Origin: Alkalicoccus chagannorensis DSM 18086
Lineage (GTDB): Bacteria > Bacillota > Bacilli > Bacillales > Salisediminibacteriaceae
NCBI RefSeq assembly: GCF_000429725.1
Contig: NZ_AUCK01000007.1
Coordinates: forward strand, 62,001-126,000
Direction of reading: 5' to 3'
DNA length: 64,000 nucleotides
Of the stretch, positions 44,573-53,747 are shown one piece after another. The first letter of the stretch is position 1; every line of letters starts with the position of its first letter. Position numbers and translations under genes: made by a program. The notes below the pieces were generated by a model. The model had not been told where the DNA came from and did not search any database. It saw nothing but the letters and a program-made list of their open reading frames with translations.

Positions 44573-46255
44573 ATGTGGAAGACGGTACGTCCGACAGTAG
44601 ATGTGAAAGAATTAACAAAGTCAGGTACCGATATCAAACAGGGCGGGATTTTGGGGAAGCAGTTGGACCGCTTTGGATTTACGAAAGAAGATGCGGTACA
44701 GGTAGAGGGGCTCTTTCCTTACGTAGAGAAGCAGCTGGAAGCGGCAGTGGATCTCCTCAGGCAGGACGGGACACAACTGTCCAGTAACCACTATCAAGAG
44801 CGGGTTCGTGATATCTTTTGTGGGCAAAGAGATGATCGTTATGAGGAACGTACTGCCGAGTACGTTCGTCGTCTCATGCAAGAGAATGGAAGTCAGACGC
44901 TTGCTGCAGCTGCGCTGGAGAACCTGCATTTCTTCGCTCAGACACATGTTCTTTCTCATCAAGGCCTTCGTCCCCATCAGGCGATGGCCTCACTTGTATC
45001 CCTGCATCGCGCGTTTCAGGTGGAGCGGACGCTGCTGCTTCAGTACTGGTCAGATGAGCTGGAGAAGCAGACGGCTGCCGGGGTAGCGGGACTGATTGAT
45101 AAAAATGCGAGGATCATGCAGATGCGGGAATTGCTCGGCCGGGTTGATGAGCAGAATGATCACATTCAGAGTGTCAGCGCAGCATCCGAGGAGATGACCT
45201 CATCGATTTCCGAAGTAGCAGAAAATGCCTCCCAGGTAGCTGAGCATGCCCAGAGCGCAGCAGAAAAAGCAGAACAGGGGCGGAATGTGATCGGTCGATC
45301 TTTACAGGAAATCCTGGAATCCGGCGGCGCCTTTCAACGGATTGAACTTTCTTTTGAGCAGCTGCAGACGAGTGTTTCTACGATTAAAAATGTCGTGAAG
45401 CTCATTCATGACATTGCTGATCAGACCAATCTGCTCGCGTTGAATGCTTCCATTGAAGCCGCACGTGCCGGAGAGCATGGCCGTGGTTTTGCTGTAGTAG
45501 CCGATGAAGTCCGCAAACTTGCGGAGAGTACCGTCCAATCCTTGAGTCAAGTAAATGAGAATGTGGAGAGCCTCACAGGTATTTCCACCGGCGTATCGAA
45601 AGAAATGCACGCGATGAGTGAAAAGATGAACCGCGGGGTGAAAGAGGCAGAAGAAGTGCTGCCGATTCTCGATGATATTGTCTCGGATGTGCAGCGGGTG
45701 AGTGGATCGACAACAGAGACAGCAGCTACCGCACAGGAACAATCTGCCGCGATGCAGGAGACGGCAGGCAGGATAGAGCAGATCTCTGCAATTTCGGAAG
45801 ACGTGAGAGAGTTAGGAGGAGAAACGGGCAGAGCCGTTTATGAACTGAGCCGGGAAACCAACCGATTCAAGGATGAGTTGTTCCCGGATCGCACCGCTCT
45901 TCCGGCTGCAGCCAGGCTTTCTCTATCAAAAGTGGATCATATGATGTGGAAGTGGCGGATCTACAACATGCTGCTCGGCTACGAAAAGATCTATTCTGCG
46001 TCGGTGGCTTCTCATCATGCATGTGCGCTTGGACAGTGGTATTTTGATGAGACTACCCAGCAGCAGTTTGGAAACAACCGTACGTTTCAGGCAATGGACG
46101 CCTCCCATGCCGACGTGCATCATCGGGCCCGTGAAGCGGCGGAAGCTTATCAACAGGGAAATGTCGCAGAAGCCGAAGCTGCTTTTGCAGCATTGGAGAC
46201 AGCATCGGAGGAAGTGGTTCGCAGCATCAACCTGTTAATGAAGGAGATGTCCTGA
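44573..46255 (+). CDS. globin-coupled-type chemoreceptor with C-terminal CZB domain
   Basis: 560 aa from ATG 44573 (GTG 44564 is inside the ribosome binding region). Residues about 25-175 align by eye with the HemAT sensor globin, but the helix that holds the proximal haem His in HemAT (IASIHLRIGL) reads [10 protein letters not shown] here, so haem binding is doubtful. A methyl-accepting region follows ([20 protein letters not shown]). The C-terminus has a zinc-binding CZB pattern: [23 protein letters not shown] and [11 protein letters not shown]. No membrane helix, so it is a cytoplasmic receptor. Confidence 0.75.
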   Translation: MWKTVRPTVDVKELTKSGTDIKQGGILGKQLDRFGFTKEDAVQVEGLFPYVEKQLEAAVDLLRQDGTQLSSNHYQERVRDIFCGQRDDRYEERTAEYVRRLMQENGSQTLAAAALENLHFFAQTHVLSHQGLRPHQAMASLVSLHRAFQVERTLLLQYWSDELEKQTAAGVAGLIDKNARIMQMRELLGRVDEQNDHIQSVSAASEEMTSSISEVAENASQVAEHAQSAAEKAEQGRNVIGRSLQEILESGGAFQRIELSFEQLQTSVSTIKNVVKLIHDIADQTNLLALNASIEAARAGEHGRGFAVVADEVRKLAESTVQSLSQVNENVESLTGISTGVSKEMHAMSEKMNRGVKEAEEVLPILDDIVSDVQRVSGSTTETAATAQEQSAAMQETAGRIEQISAISEDVRELGGETGRAVYELSRETNRFKDELFPDRTALPAAARLSLSKVDHMMWKWRIYNMLLGYEKIYSASVASHHACALGQWYFDETTQQQFGNNRTFQAMDASHADVHHRAREAAEAYQQGNVAEAEAAFAALETASEEVVRSINLLMKEMS

Positions 46256-46436
46256 TGATTGGACCGGTGGTATCGGTGAGGAGCCATGTACCACGACAAG
46301 CACACGAGGAAGCCGAATCTTTCTTGTTAGTGACCAAGCAACGATAACCTAATGCCGCAAATAGTCGGTTAAAGCAGCATAGAGGAACGAAAAAATCATC
46401 CAGACGCAGCAAAGATTAGGTCAAGCATGCGTTCTC

Positions 46437-46479
46437 AGAAAAAGATGGCTCTTGCGATAAAGAAGAGTCATCTTTTTCT
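46437..46479 (+). terminator. Rho-independent terminator
   Basis: AGAAAAAGATGGCTCTT ... AAGAGTCATCTTTTTCT. Confidence 0.8.
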
Positions 46480-46504
46480 CGAAGTATCAGAATGTATGAG
46501 ATGT
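46480..46504 (+). repeat. repeat I leader fragment
   Basis: CGAAGTATCAGAATGTATGA matches the repeat I leader and follows a terminator T-tract; the core is missing and MITE-end sequence follows directly. Confidence 0.5.
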
Positions 46505-46534
46505 CACGTCTGTTGATGAACCAATATCATCCGA
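46505..46534 (+). mobile_element. solo end of the 62084-type MITE
   Basis: CACGTCTGTTGATGAACCAA (and on) matches the right end (reverse complement) of the element at 62084-62471 over about 30 bp. Confidence 0.5.
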
Positions 46535-46570
46535 ATAATACCTGTTGTTCTTTATATAAAAACATCAGAG

Positions 46571-46650
46571 AAATTGTGACCAAGCGGCGGGAAAGTCCGG
46601 CCAATTGGCGGCGATTGTGACAAAGTGCAGCTGAACTCCGCACAAAGCTT
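46571..46650 (+). repeat. repeat II, partial copy
   Basis: AAATTGTGACCAAGCGGCGG ... CCAATTGGCGGCGATTGTGA; the end diverges. Confidence 0.75.
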
Positions 46651-46727
46651 CCAAAGACGATGTGATACACTGGAAGTAGGTATAAGATCGGGCAGCATAC
46701 CGCTCATGTAAAGAAGGAGGCAGAGAG

Positions 46728-46946
46728 ATGGACGTACTTCTTTGGATCACGACCGCGTTTATCGTCCTTGGTTTCAGTGTGATTCTCGCGACGAAAAAAA
46801 GAATGCAGCACAAAGTAGCAGCCGTTCAGGCGGAGGGAGAGAGCGAGGAAAGCCACACGCAGGCGACGTCCGTCGTCCGGTGGATCTGGGGCACCACTGC
46901 CTGGGGCGTCGTGAGTATGTTTCTCGTGGTGTGGATCTTTCAATGA
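46728..46946 (+). CDS. small two-TM membrane protein
   Basis: 72 aa; helices LLWITTAFIVLGFSVIL and WIWGTTAWGVVSMFLVVWIF separated by a charged loop. GAAGGAGG before ATG 46728. Unknown function. Confidence 0.6.
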   Translation: MDVLLWITTAFIVLGFSVILATKKRMQHKVAAVQAEGESEESHTQATSVVRWIWGTTAWGVVSMFLVVWIFQ

Positions 46947-46971
46947 AATAGAGGAAAGACAAAAGAAGCCA

Positions 46972-46995
46972 TCTGAGCGGACGGCTTCTTTTTTG
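46972..46995 (+). terminator. Rho-independent terminator
   Basis: AGAAGCC ... GGCTTCTTTTTT. A degenerate repeat I-like leader (TTGTAGGAAAGTAGAAG) follows at about 46999-47015. Confidence 0.7.
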
Positions 46996-47163
46996 ACTTT
47001 GTAGGAAAGTAGAAGATGTCATAGCAGGATGACAGCGCCTCTGTCGGCTGCAAGGTGCTTTGGCTCTAACAAGGAAAGCCGCATAAAGGAAAAGTATCCT
47101 GCAGCAGGATTTTCTGCAGAAAAGCGGGAAGTAGGAAGGAAATCAGTGTGTGGGGGGATTCGG

Positions 47164-49104
47164 GTGATTGTGTACGAGGCGAGCAAGCAGGAGTTTTTAG
47201 GGCATGTCGATGAGGACGTGCTCGTGCAGCGGATTTTGTCGCGCTTTGAGGAGCGGCTCGGCCGCCGGGGGACGAGTGAGGCGGAAGTGCGGTCGTGGGA
47301 CAACTCGATGCTGCACATGTACCGGATCCTGCAGGATGACGACATTCCGGCGGATGCGGGCGTGGCGATTGAATACAGCATCCCGCAGACGTCGAAGCGG
47401 GTGGATTTTTTGATTTCCGGACGGAACGGGTCAGAGGAAAACGTCGTCGTGGTCGAACTGAAGCAGTGGAGCGCGCTCGAGAAGGTGCCCGGCAAGGAAG
47501 CGGTCGTGAAGACGGCGCTCGGTGGCGGGATGCGGGAAGTGACGCATCCGTCGTACCAGGCGTGGTCGTACGCGATGCTGATCGAGGATTTCAACGAGAA
47601 TGTTCAGCAGCAGCACATCCGGCTGCGGCCGTGTGCCTACCTCCATAACTACCGGTACGAGGCGGGGGATCCGCTCGTCGACGGCATGTATCAAACGTAC
47701 CTCGATGCGGCGCCGGTGTTCGGAAAAGGGGACGTCGCCCGGCTGCGGACATTCATCAAGCGCTACGTGACCGAAGGCGACGACAAGGCGCTTCTCTATG
47801 AAATTGAGCACGGGCGGATCCGGCCGTCGAAGTCGCTGCAGGATTCGCTCGTCGGCATGCTCGAGGGGAACCGGGAGTTCGTCATGATCGATGAGCAGAA
47901 AGTCGTCTACGAGACCGCGCTCGCGCTGGCGGCAAAGGCAGTAAAAACAGGCACGAAACAGGTGATGCTGATCGAAGGCGGTCCGGGGACGGGCAAATCG
48001 GTGCTCGCCGTGAACCTGCTGGTGGCCCTTACGGCGCGGGCGATGACTAGCCAGTACGTGACGAAAAACGCGGCTCCGCGGCACGTGTACGCAGCTAAGC
48101 TGAAAGGATCGGTGAAGAAAAAGAACATCGATAACCTGTTCAAAGGCTCCGGCAGCTACACGCAGGCAGAGGAAAACGACCTGGATACGCTGATTGTCGA
48201 TGAAGCCCATCGGCTCAACGAAAAGTCCGGCATGTTCCAGAACCTCGGCGAAAACCAGACGAAGGAAATCATCCATGCCGCGCAGTTCTCCATCTTTTTC
48301 ATCGACGAAGCCCAGCGCGTCACGCTGAAGGACAAAGGGAGCGCTGACGAAATCCGCCGGTTTGCGTCTGAAGCCGGGGCAGATGTGACGAGCGGCGAAC
48401 TCGTTTCGCAGTTCCGCTGTGACGGATCGGACGGGTATATCGCCTGGCTCGAGGACGTGCTCGGCATCCGCGAGACGGCGAACGCGCACGACATGGCGGT
48501 CGACTACGATTTCCGCGTCTACCGTCATCCGCAGGAGCTGTTTGACGCGATTCAGGAGAAGAACCGCGAGAAGAACAAGGCGCGGCTGCTTGCCGGCTAC
48601 TGCTGGGAATGGGAAAAGCAGTACCGCGCCTCGACGGACCACCGCGACATCACGATCCCCGAGCACGACTTTGCTGTCAGCTGGAACCTTGATAATACCG
48701 AGACGTGGGCGATTGATCCAGCGTCGGTGAAAGAAGCCGGCTGCATCCATACGAGTCAGGGGCTCGAATTCGATTATGTCGGCGTGATCATCGGAGACGA
48801 CCTGCGAGTAGAGGACGGCCAGCTCGTCACCGATCCGTCGAAGCGTGCAAAATCCGACCAATCGCTGCGCGGCCTGAAAAAGCTGCAAAAAGAAGACCCG
48901 GACGAGGCCGCCGCGCTCGCCGAGCAGATCATCAAAAACACATACCGCACGCTCATGACCCGCGGCCAGAAAGGCTGCTGGGTGTACTGCACCGACCCGG
49001 CACTGGCCGACTACCTGGAAGCACGGCTCCAGGAAGAACAGCAGACCGGGCTGATGGCAGCGGAAGCTGGAGAGACGTATACTGCGGATAAAAGGGACGG
49101 GTAA
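47164..49104 (+). CDS. PD-(D/E)XK nuclease + DUF2075 helicase-like protein
   Basis: 646 aa from GTG 47164 (GGGGGG 6 nt upstream); GTG 47170 is possible. Residues 65-102 (AIEYSIP, KRVDFLI, VVVVELKQW) give Glu70, Asp81 and Glu98-x-Lys100, a PD-(D/E)XK nuclease pattern. Then Walker A GGPGTGKS (272-279), Walker B LIVDEAHR and SQFRCDGSDGYIAW of the DUF2075 (Schlafen-like) superfamily-1 type ATPases, ending HTSQGLEFDYVGVIIGDD. Probably acts on nucleic acid; homologues often lie in defence islands but the role here is inference. Confidence 0.75.
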   Translation: MIVYEASKQEFLGHVDEDVLVQRILSRFEERLGRRGTSEAEVRSWDNSMLHMYRILQDDDIPADAGVAIEYSIPQTSKRVDFLISGRNGSEENVVVVELKQWSALEKVPGKEAVVKTALGGGMREVTHPSYQAWSYAMLIEDFNENVQQQHIRLRPCAYLHNYRYEAGDPLVDGMYQTYLDAAPVFGKGDVARLRTFIKRYVTEGDDKALLYEIEHGRIRPSKSLQDSLVGMLEGNREFVMIDEQKVVYETALALAAKAVKTGTKQVMLIEGGPGTGKSVLAVNLLVALTARAMTSQYVTKNAAPRHVYAAKLKGSVKKKNIDNLFKGSGSYTQAEENDLDTLIVDEAHRLNEKSGMFQNLGENQTKEIIHAAQFSIFFIDEAQRVTLKDKGSADEIRRFASEAGADVTSGELVSQFRCDGSDGYIAWLEDVLGIRETANAHDMAVDYDFRVYRHPQELFDAIQEKNREKNKARLLAGYCWEWEKQYRASTDHRDITIPEHDFAVSWNLDNTETWAIDPASVKEAGCIHTSQGLEFDYVGVIIGDDLRVEDGQLVTDPSKRAKSDQSLRGLKKLQKEDPDEAAALAEQIIKNTYRTLMTRGQKGCWVYCTDPALADYLEARLQEEQQTGLMAAEAGETYTADKRDG

Positions 49105-49114
49105 CGGCCGGCAT

Positions 49115-49606
49115 CTACTGCCACCCGTATATCCGTTCTTCCAGCTGGGCGCCGTCAATGGTGAGGCTGGTCGTGTCGATCAGCTGCGCACCGTGAGCTT
49201 CATAAAAGCGGCAGGCCGGGTTTTCGGCGAGGACGGAGACGAGGAGGGAAGCCATGCCTCGGTCGTGCAGGTCATGGAGCACCGCTTGAAACAGCGCGGT
49301 TCCCAATCCCTGGCGCTGCGCCTGCTCCAGCAGGTACACCGCATACAGCTCTCCGTCATAATCCGGGTAGTCCTCCGTTCGCTTCGGACCGCCGTGCGCG
49401 AAGCCGACGAGCTGCCCGTGCTCATTGTCAGCCGCAAAAACGGGCTGAGTACGAAGGATCTGCTGCCATTTGCCGATTCGGTTCTCCGGCTTCATGGCCT
49501 CGAGGTACGATGCGGGGACGATGCCGCGGTAGGTAGTCTGCCAGCTTTGGACTTGTACGTCGGCAATGGCTGCGGCTTCTTCCACAGATGCGTGTCGGAT
49601 CTGCAT
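49115..49606 (-). CDS. GNAT family N-acetyltransferase
   Basis: 163 aa from ATG 49606 (AGGAGG upstream). Acetyl-CoA loop EQAQRQGLGTALFQAVL (Q-x-x-G-L/x-G) and C-terminal ENPACRFYEAHGA are standard. Substrate unknown. Convergent with the DUF2075 gene. Confidence 0.85.
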   Translation of the reverse strand: MQIRHASVEEAAAIADVQVQSWQTTYRGIVPASYLEAMKPENRIGKWQQILRTQPVFAADNEHGQLVGFAHGGPKRTEDYPDYDGELYAVYLLEQAQRQGLGTALFQAVLHDLHDRGMASLLVSVLAENPACRFYEAHGAQLIDTTSLTIDGAQLEERIYGWQ

Positions 49607-49718
49607 AGTCAGCCTCCTTTTGTGTGTAGTATCCATATTCTACCACATCTCCCGCTGGCATGCAGGTACGGCTCGTGAGAGAATAAAAACCAGCACGAAC
49701 ACCGAAGGAGGGACCAGG

Positions 49719-51104
49719 ATGAAGAAGGATACAGCGGCCATTGTGAAAAAGATGAAACGGCACGAGTTGGAGACACTGGTGCTTGAGTGGATAGAGCAGT
49801 ATCCGGAGCTGGATCGGCTGGTGGCGTTGAAAGCGGCGACGCCGGCGGAGGAGGTGTCGGAGGCGGGCAAGGTGATCACGAGCTTCCTGCAGCAGGCGAA
49901 GGGGTCGCATGGGATGATTTTCCGCGGCCGGTCGATGGTGGCGAAGCAGGGATTCATGCAGGTGCTCGGCCAGGCGGAGAACCGGCTGGCGGAGGCGGAA
50001 TGGGAGCGTGCAGGGAAGCTGGCGCTCAAGGTGCTCGGGCGTGCGGTGGATGCGCTCAGCTACATGGACGATTCCGATGGCGTGGTGATGGATGTATCAA
50101 CCGCCTGTTACCGAGTGCTGGAGACGGCCGCAGCGTCAGCGGAGGAAAAGGAAGCCGGGGCGCTGTTCGATGCCATGCTGAAAGAGGCAGCGAACAAGCG
50201 GTATGACGGTTGGCCGGACTTCCGGTTCGAGGTGCTGAGGCGCGCGGTTCCGCTGGCAGCTGCGGATGCGAAGCGGAAAGAGAAGCTCTGGGAAAGGCTC
50301 GCTCAGCAGGAAGCGGCGGAAAAGCAGAAAGATACCGATGGGTTCTGGGTCAAAGAGATCCTCCATATTCGCGCGGAATTGATGGAGGCGGGCGAAGGAA
50401 AAGCGGCCGCCCGGGAGTACCGTCTGGCGCAGAGCCGGAGGGACCCTTCCTTTCTCCTGGACCTGGCGGAAGAGGCGCTGGAACAGGGATGGCTGGATGA
50501 GGCCGACGAGCTGCTGGCGCGCGGCCGCCAAGAGCTTTTGCCTCGGGATATGGAGAAACTCGACTGGCTGCAGGTCTCGTTGTATGGCAAACGGGGCGAA
50601 ACCCAGTTCAAAAAAGCGCTGCTGCGGCAGATGATGCTGGGGAAATATCAGGTCTGGCATGCTTGGGAGGCGTACGAAGAGTGGAAAATGCTGCACGCCG
50701 AGAGCGAGTGGGAAGACGCGAGAGAGGAGCTGCTCGAGCAGCTGCCGGAGGAATCAGAGTTGTACCTGGACATTTGTCTGGAGGAAAAACGGACCGGACG
50801 GATCATGGACGTGATTCGCCGGAGACCGGATCTGATCCGCACCTATTATCCGCACGTCCAGCCGGAAGCCTCGGAAGCGGTGAAGGAGCTGTTTCAGCAG
50901 GCGATTGCAGAAGGAGCGGAGCGGGCGCAGCAGAAGAAACATTACCGCGCGCTCTGCCGGGTGGTGCTCGAGGACGCCGACGTGAACGGCATCGGGCATG
51001 CGCGGCAGATGATCGCGATGCTGCGGGAGACATACCCGCTGAAGTCATCGCTGCAGGAAGAACTCGACAAGACGGAGGAGAAGCTCCAGAAGAAACAAAA
51101 GTGA
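49719..51104 (+). CDS. all-helical hypothetical protein (possibly DUF6880-like)
   Basis: 461 aa from ATG 49719 (GAAGGAGG upstream). Helical-repeat character throughout, with MKRHELETLVLEWIEQYPEL at the start, DALSYMDDSDGVVMDV and repeated A/L/E-rich units. It resembles the helical C-terminal parts of SWIM-associated or DUF6880-type proteins, but I am not sure of the family. Function unknown. Confidence 0.55.
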   Translation: MKKDTAAIVKKMKRHELETLVLEWIEQYPELDRLVALKAATPAEEVSEAGKVITSFLQQAKGSHGMIFRGRSMVAKQGFMQVLGQAENRLAEAEWERAGKLALKVLGRAVDALSYMDDSDGVVMDVSTACYRVLETAAASAEEKEAGALFDAMLKEAANKRYDGWPDFRFEVLRRAVPLAAADAKRKEKLWERLAQQEAAEKQKDTDGFWVKEILHIRAELMEAGEGKAAAREYRLAQSRRDPSFLLDLAEEALEQGWLDEADELLARGRQELLPRDMEKLDWLQVSLYGKRGETQFKKALLRQMMLGKYQVWHAWEAYEEWKMLHAESEWEDAREELLEQLPEESELYLDICLEEKRTGRIMDVIRRRPDLIRTYYPHVQPEASEAVKELFQQAIAEGAERAQQKKHYRALCRVVLEDADVNGIGHARQMIAMLRETYPLKSSLQEELDKTEEKLQKKQK

Positions 51105-51108
51105 AACA

Positions 51109-51140
51109 GCGCCGGCCGGGACATCCCGACCGGCGTTTTT
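51109..51140 (+). terminator. Rho-independent terminator
   Basis: CGCCGGCCGGGA ... CGACCGGCGTTTTT. Confidence 0.8.
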
Positions 51141-51165
51141 GGTTTGGAGGGCATATCGTTTCGGG

Positions 51166-51617
51166 AAGTGTGGTCCATTCAGCGGGGATTGTGACCAAGC
51201 GGCGGGAAAGTCTGGACAATTGGAGCCAATTGTGACAAAGTGCGGCGGATATTCGGCCAAAGCAGCAAAATCGATGGAGTCGGATACCTCTCCGCGCCAG
51301 TCGGCTTGGTTGATGTCGGATCCGTGGGTGGATGGGGAAGTGCGGCCAATTCAGCGGAATTGTGACCAAGCGGCGGGAAAGTCCGGACAATTGGCGGTGA
51401 TTGTGACAAAGTGCGCCGGATATTCGGCCAAAGCAGCAAAATCGAAGGGAGTCGGATACCTCTCCGCGCCTGACGGCTTGGTTTTTGTCGGATCCGAGAA
51501 GCCGCAGGGGAAGTGCGGCCAATTCAGCGGAATTGTGACCAAGCGGCGGGAAAGTCCGGACAATTGACGGTGATTGTGACAAAGTGAGGCAGATATTCGG
51601 CCAAAGCAGCAAAATAC
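51166..51617 (+). repeat. repeat II, tandem array of about 2.6 units
   Basis: Units begin near 51166, 51339 and 51511 (GGGAAGTGCGGCCAATTCAG), a period of about 172-173 bp. Each contains GTGACCAAGCGGCGGGAAAG, CGGACAATTGG, ATTGTGACAAAGTG, ATATTCGGCCAAAGCAGCAA and a spacer TCGGATACCTCTCCGCGCC. No stable gene. Confidence 0.9.
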
Positions 51618-51621
51618 AAAA

Positions 51622-51655
51622 GAAAAAAGCGTGCAGCAACGCCGCATGCGTTCCG
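51622..51655 (+). repeat. repeat I 3' fragment
   Basis: GCGTGCAGCAACGCCGCATG then CGTTCCGATC resembles the right arm of repeat I. Confidence 0.4.
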
Positions 51656-51700
51656 ATCGTGTTGACATTTTGCCTATTAAAACAATGATAGAATTTACAG

Positions 51701-51739
51701 AAAGGAACAGCCTCTCTTCCGAGACAGGCTGTTCCTTTT
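51701..51739. terminator. Rho-independent terminator (bidirectional)
   Basis: AAAGGAACAGCCT ... AGGCTGTTCCTTTT, downstream of nadA on the minus strand. Confidence 0.75.
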
Positions 51740-51801
51740 CGTCGTTTACAGGAAGACGTTCCGGCCGGCAGCCCGGGACGCAGGACCTTCAAAACCCCGC
51801 C

Positions 51802-52914
51802 TTACCCTAAAGCCATCATCCGGTCGATGGCGAGCCGGGCGTCGGCGGCGGTGGTTTCCGGGACGCGGATTTCATGCACGACGCGGCCGACAGCGGCTTC
51901 GTCGAGTACCCAGACGAGGTGCGGCAGGTCGATGCGGTTCATCGTGAGGCACGGGCACATGTCCGGATTCAGGGAAACGATCGACTGCTCCGGATGCTGG
52001 TCGGCGAGCCGCCGCACGAGGTTCATTTCCGTGCCGACCGCCCACTTCGTCCCGGCGGGGGCGGAGGCGATCTGGTCGATAATGTACGACGTCGATCCGG
52101 CGAAATCGGCCGCCTCCGTGACCTCCCATGTGCACTCCGGATGGACGAGAATACGCCGCTCCGGATCGCTTCCCCGGAACTCGTCGATATGCTCCATCCG
52201 GAAGTTTTCATGCACCGAGCAGTGGCCGCGCCAGAGCAGCAGGGTTGCGTCGTCCAGCGACGCGTCGGGCACATCGGGCGTTAATTCCCTGCGGATCGGA
52301 TCCCAGACAGCCATGCGGCGGCGTGGCATACCGCTGCGGTAGGCCGTGTTTCGTCCAAGGTGCTGATCGGGCAGGAAGAGGACGCGCTTCTTCTGGGCAT
52401 ACGCCCACGCCATCACCTTGGCCGCGTTCGACGAGGTGACGGTCGTGCCGCCGTAGCGGCCGACGAACGCTTTGACAGCGGCAGAGGAATTGACGTACGT
52501 GACGGGGATGATCGTGTCACCGTAGCGCTCCGTCAGCGCCTCCCACGCCTGCTCGCACTGGGCATCGTCTGCCATGTCCGCCATGGAACAGCCGGCTCGC
52601 AGGTCCGGGAGAATGACACGCTGTTCCGGGGGCGTGAGCATGTCTGCGGTTTCCGCCATGAAATGAACACCGAGAAAAATAATGAAGTCCGCTTCCGGCC
52701 GTGCCGCCGACTGCCGGGCGAGCTGCAGGGAGTCGCCGGTCACATCCGCAAATTGGATCACTTCTTCCCGCTGGTAGTGATGGCCGGGCAGAAACAGACG
52801 GCTGCCGAGTTCGCGGCGGAGCCGCCGTGCTTCCTGCTGCAGGGCTTCGTCGCTCATTGCTTTGTAGCGATCCGGCAGGGCCGGGGTGAGCTGATCGAAT
52901 AACAGGTGGTTCAT
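51802..52914 (-). CDS. nadA: quinolinate synthase A
   Basis: 370 aa. Condenses iminoaspartate with dihydroxyacetone phosphate to quinolinate using a [4Fe-4S] cluster. Cluster cysteines are in RAGCSMADM, RGHCSVHENF and PDMCPCLTMN; LPGHHYQREE and YVNSSAAVKA are substrate-site motifs. Overlaps nadC by 4 bp; third gene of nadBCA. Confidence 0.95.
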   Translation of the reverse strand: MNHLLFDQLTPALPDRYKAMSDEALQQEARRLRRELGSRLFLPGHHYQREEVIQFADVTGDSLQLARQSAARPEADFIIFLGVHFMAETADMLTPPEQRVILPDLRAGCSMADMADDAQCEQAWEALTERYGDTIIPVTYVNSSAAVKAFVGRYGGTTVTSSNAAKVMAWAYAQKKRVLFLPDQHLGRNTAYRSGMPRRRMAVWDPIRRELTPDVPDASLDDATLLLWRGHCSVHENFRMEHIDEFRGSDPERRILVHPECTWEVTEAADFAGSTSYIIDQIASAPAGTKWAVGTEMNLVRRLADQHPEQSIVSLNPDMCPCLTMNRIDLPHLVWVLDEAAVGRVVHEIRVPETTAADARLAIDRMMALG

Positions 52915-53747
52915 CGTACTGCCTCCTTCATCGTGATACGCATACTCAAGTCGAGGGCCGGAGCCGAATGGGTCAGGGCGCCGATGGAGATAAAATCGAT
53001 GCCGGGGAGCGCCGCGTCGCGGAGCGTCTCCATCGTGATCGAGCCGGAACGTTCAATCCGGATGCCGTCGGGAATTATCGGGATCCAGCGGCGGGCCTCT
53101 TCGTGGGAGCAGTCATCGAGCATGATGACGTCCGGCCGGCAGGAGACGGCTTCCCGCAGTTCTGACTCAGTTTCTACTTCGATTTCGATCGCCGTGAGTG
53201 GTCCGGCCGTCTCCCGAATGAGCTCGACGGCCCGGGTGATGGATCCTGCTGCAGCGATGTGGTTTTCCTTAATCATGCAGACGTCATCCAGCCCGCCGCG
53301 GTGACTGACGCCGCCGCCGGCCCGGACGGCGTCTTTCTCCAGCATGCGGAGCCCGGGCGTCGTTTTCCGGGTGTCGGTGATGCGCACGCCCATTCCTTCG
53401 ACCTGCTGCACGGCGCGACTCGTCATCGTCGCCGTGCCGGAAAGGCGCTGCAGGAGGTTCAAGAGCACCCGCTCTCCCGCGAGAAGGTCGGCAGCCGTGC
53501 CGCTGATCCTGGCTGCGGCAGCACCTGCGTCCATGCCCGTTCCGTCGGCCAGCACGTGCTCCACAGTCCAGCCGAGCAGCAACGCGGTCTCTCTCACGAT
53601 CGTTTCCCCGTAAAAGCAGCCCGCTTCTCCGGCAGTGATCACCGCCGCTGCTTTCTGCCCTTGCAGGGCGGCGGTTGAACGGTCGCCGCGCCCGATATCT
53701 TCATTCAAAAACTGGATCAACTGTTCCCGCAGTAAGAGTCGGTTCAT
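52911..53747 (-). CDS. nadC: nicotinate-nucleotide pyrophosphorylase (quinolinate phosphoribosyltransferase)
   Basis: 278 aa. Converts quinolinate and PRPP to nicotinate mononucleotide. DIGRGDRST near the N-terminus, RLSGTATMT, DTRKTTPGLRMLEKDAVRAG and MIKENH are family signatures. ATG 53747 has AAGGAG upstream and overlaps nadB by 47 bp. Confidence 0.95.
   Translation of the reverse strand: MNRLLLREQLIQFLNEDIGRGDRSTAALQGQKAAAVITAGEAGCFYGETIVRETALLLGWTVEHVLADGTGMDAGAAAARISGTAADLLAGERVLLNLLQRLSGTATMTSRAVQQVEGMGVRITDTRKTTPGLRMLEKDAVRAGGGVSHRGGLDDVCMIKENHIAAAGSITRAVELIRETAGPLTAIEIEVETESELREAVSCRPDVIMLDDCSHEEARRWIPIIPDGIRIERSGSITMETLRDAALPGIDFISIGALTHSAPALDLSMRITMKEAVR

Larger units (their letters stand above)
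46256..46727. other. gene-free stretch with mobile-element debris
   Basis: Holds a terminator (46437-46479), a 5' fragment of repeat I (46480-46504), one end of the MITE found at 62084 (46505-46534) and part of repeat II (46571-46650). No gene seen. Confidence 0.6.

Noticed and set aside
47431-49158. 575-codon minus-strand open frame
   Set aside because: Shadow of the DUF2075 gene on the plus strand, which has clear ATPase motifs.
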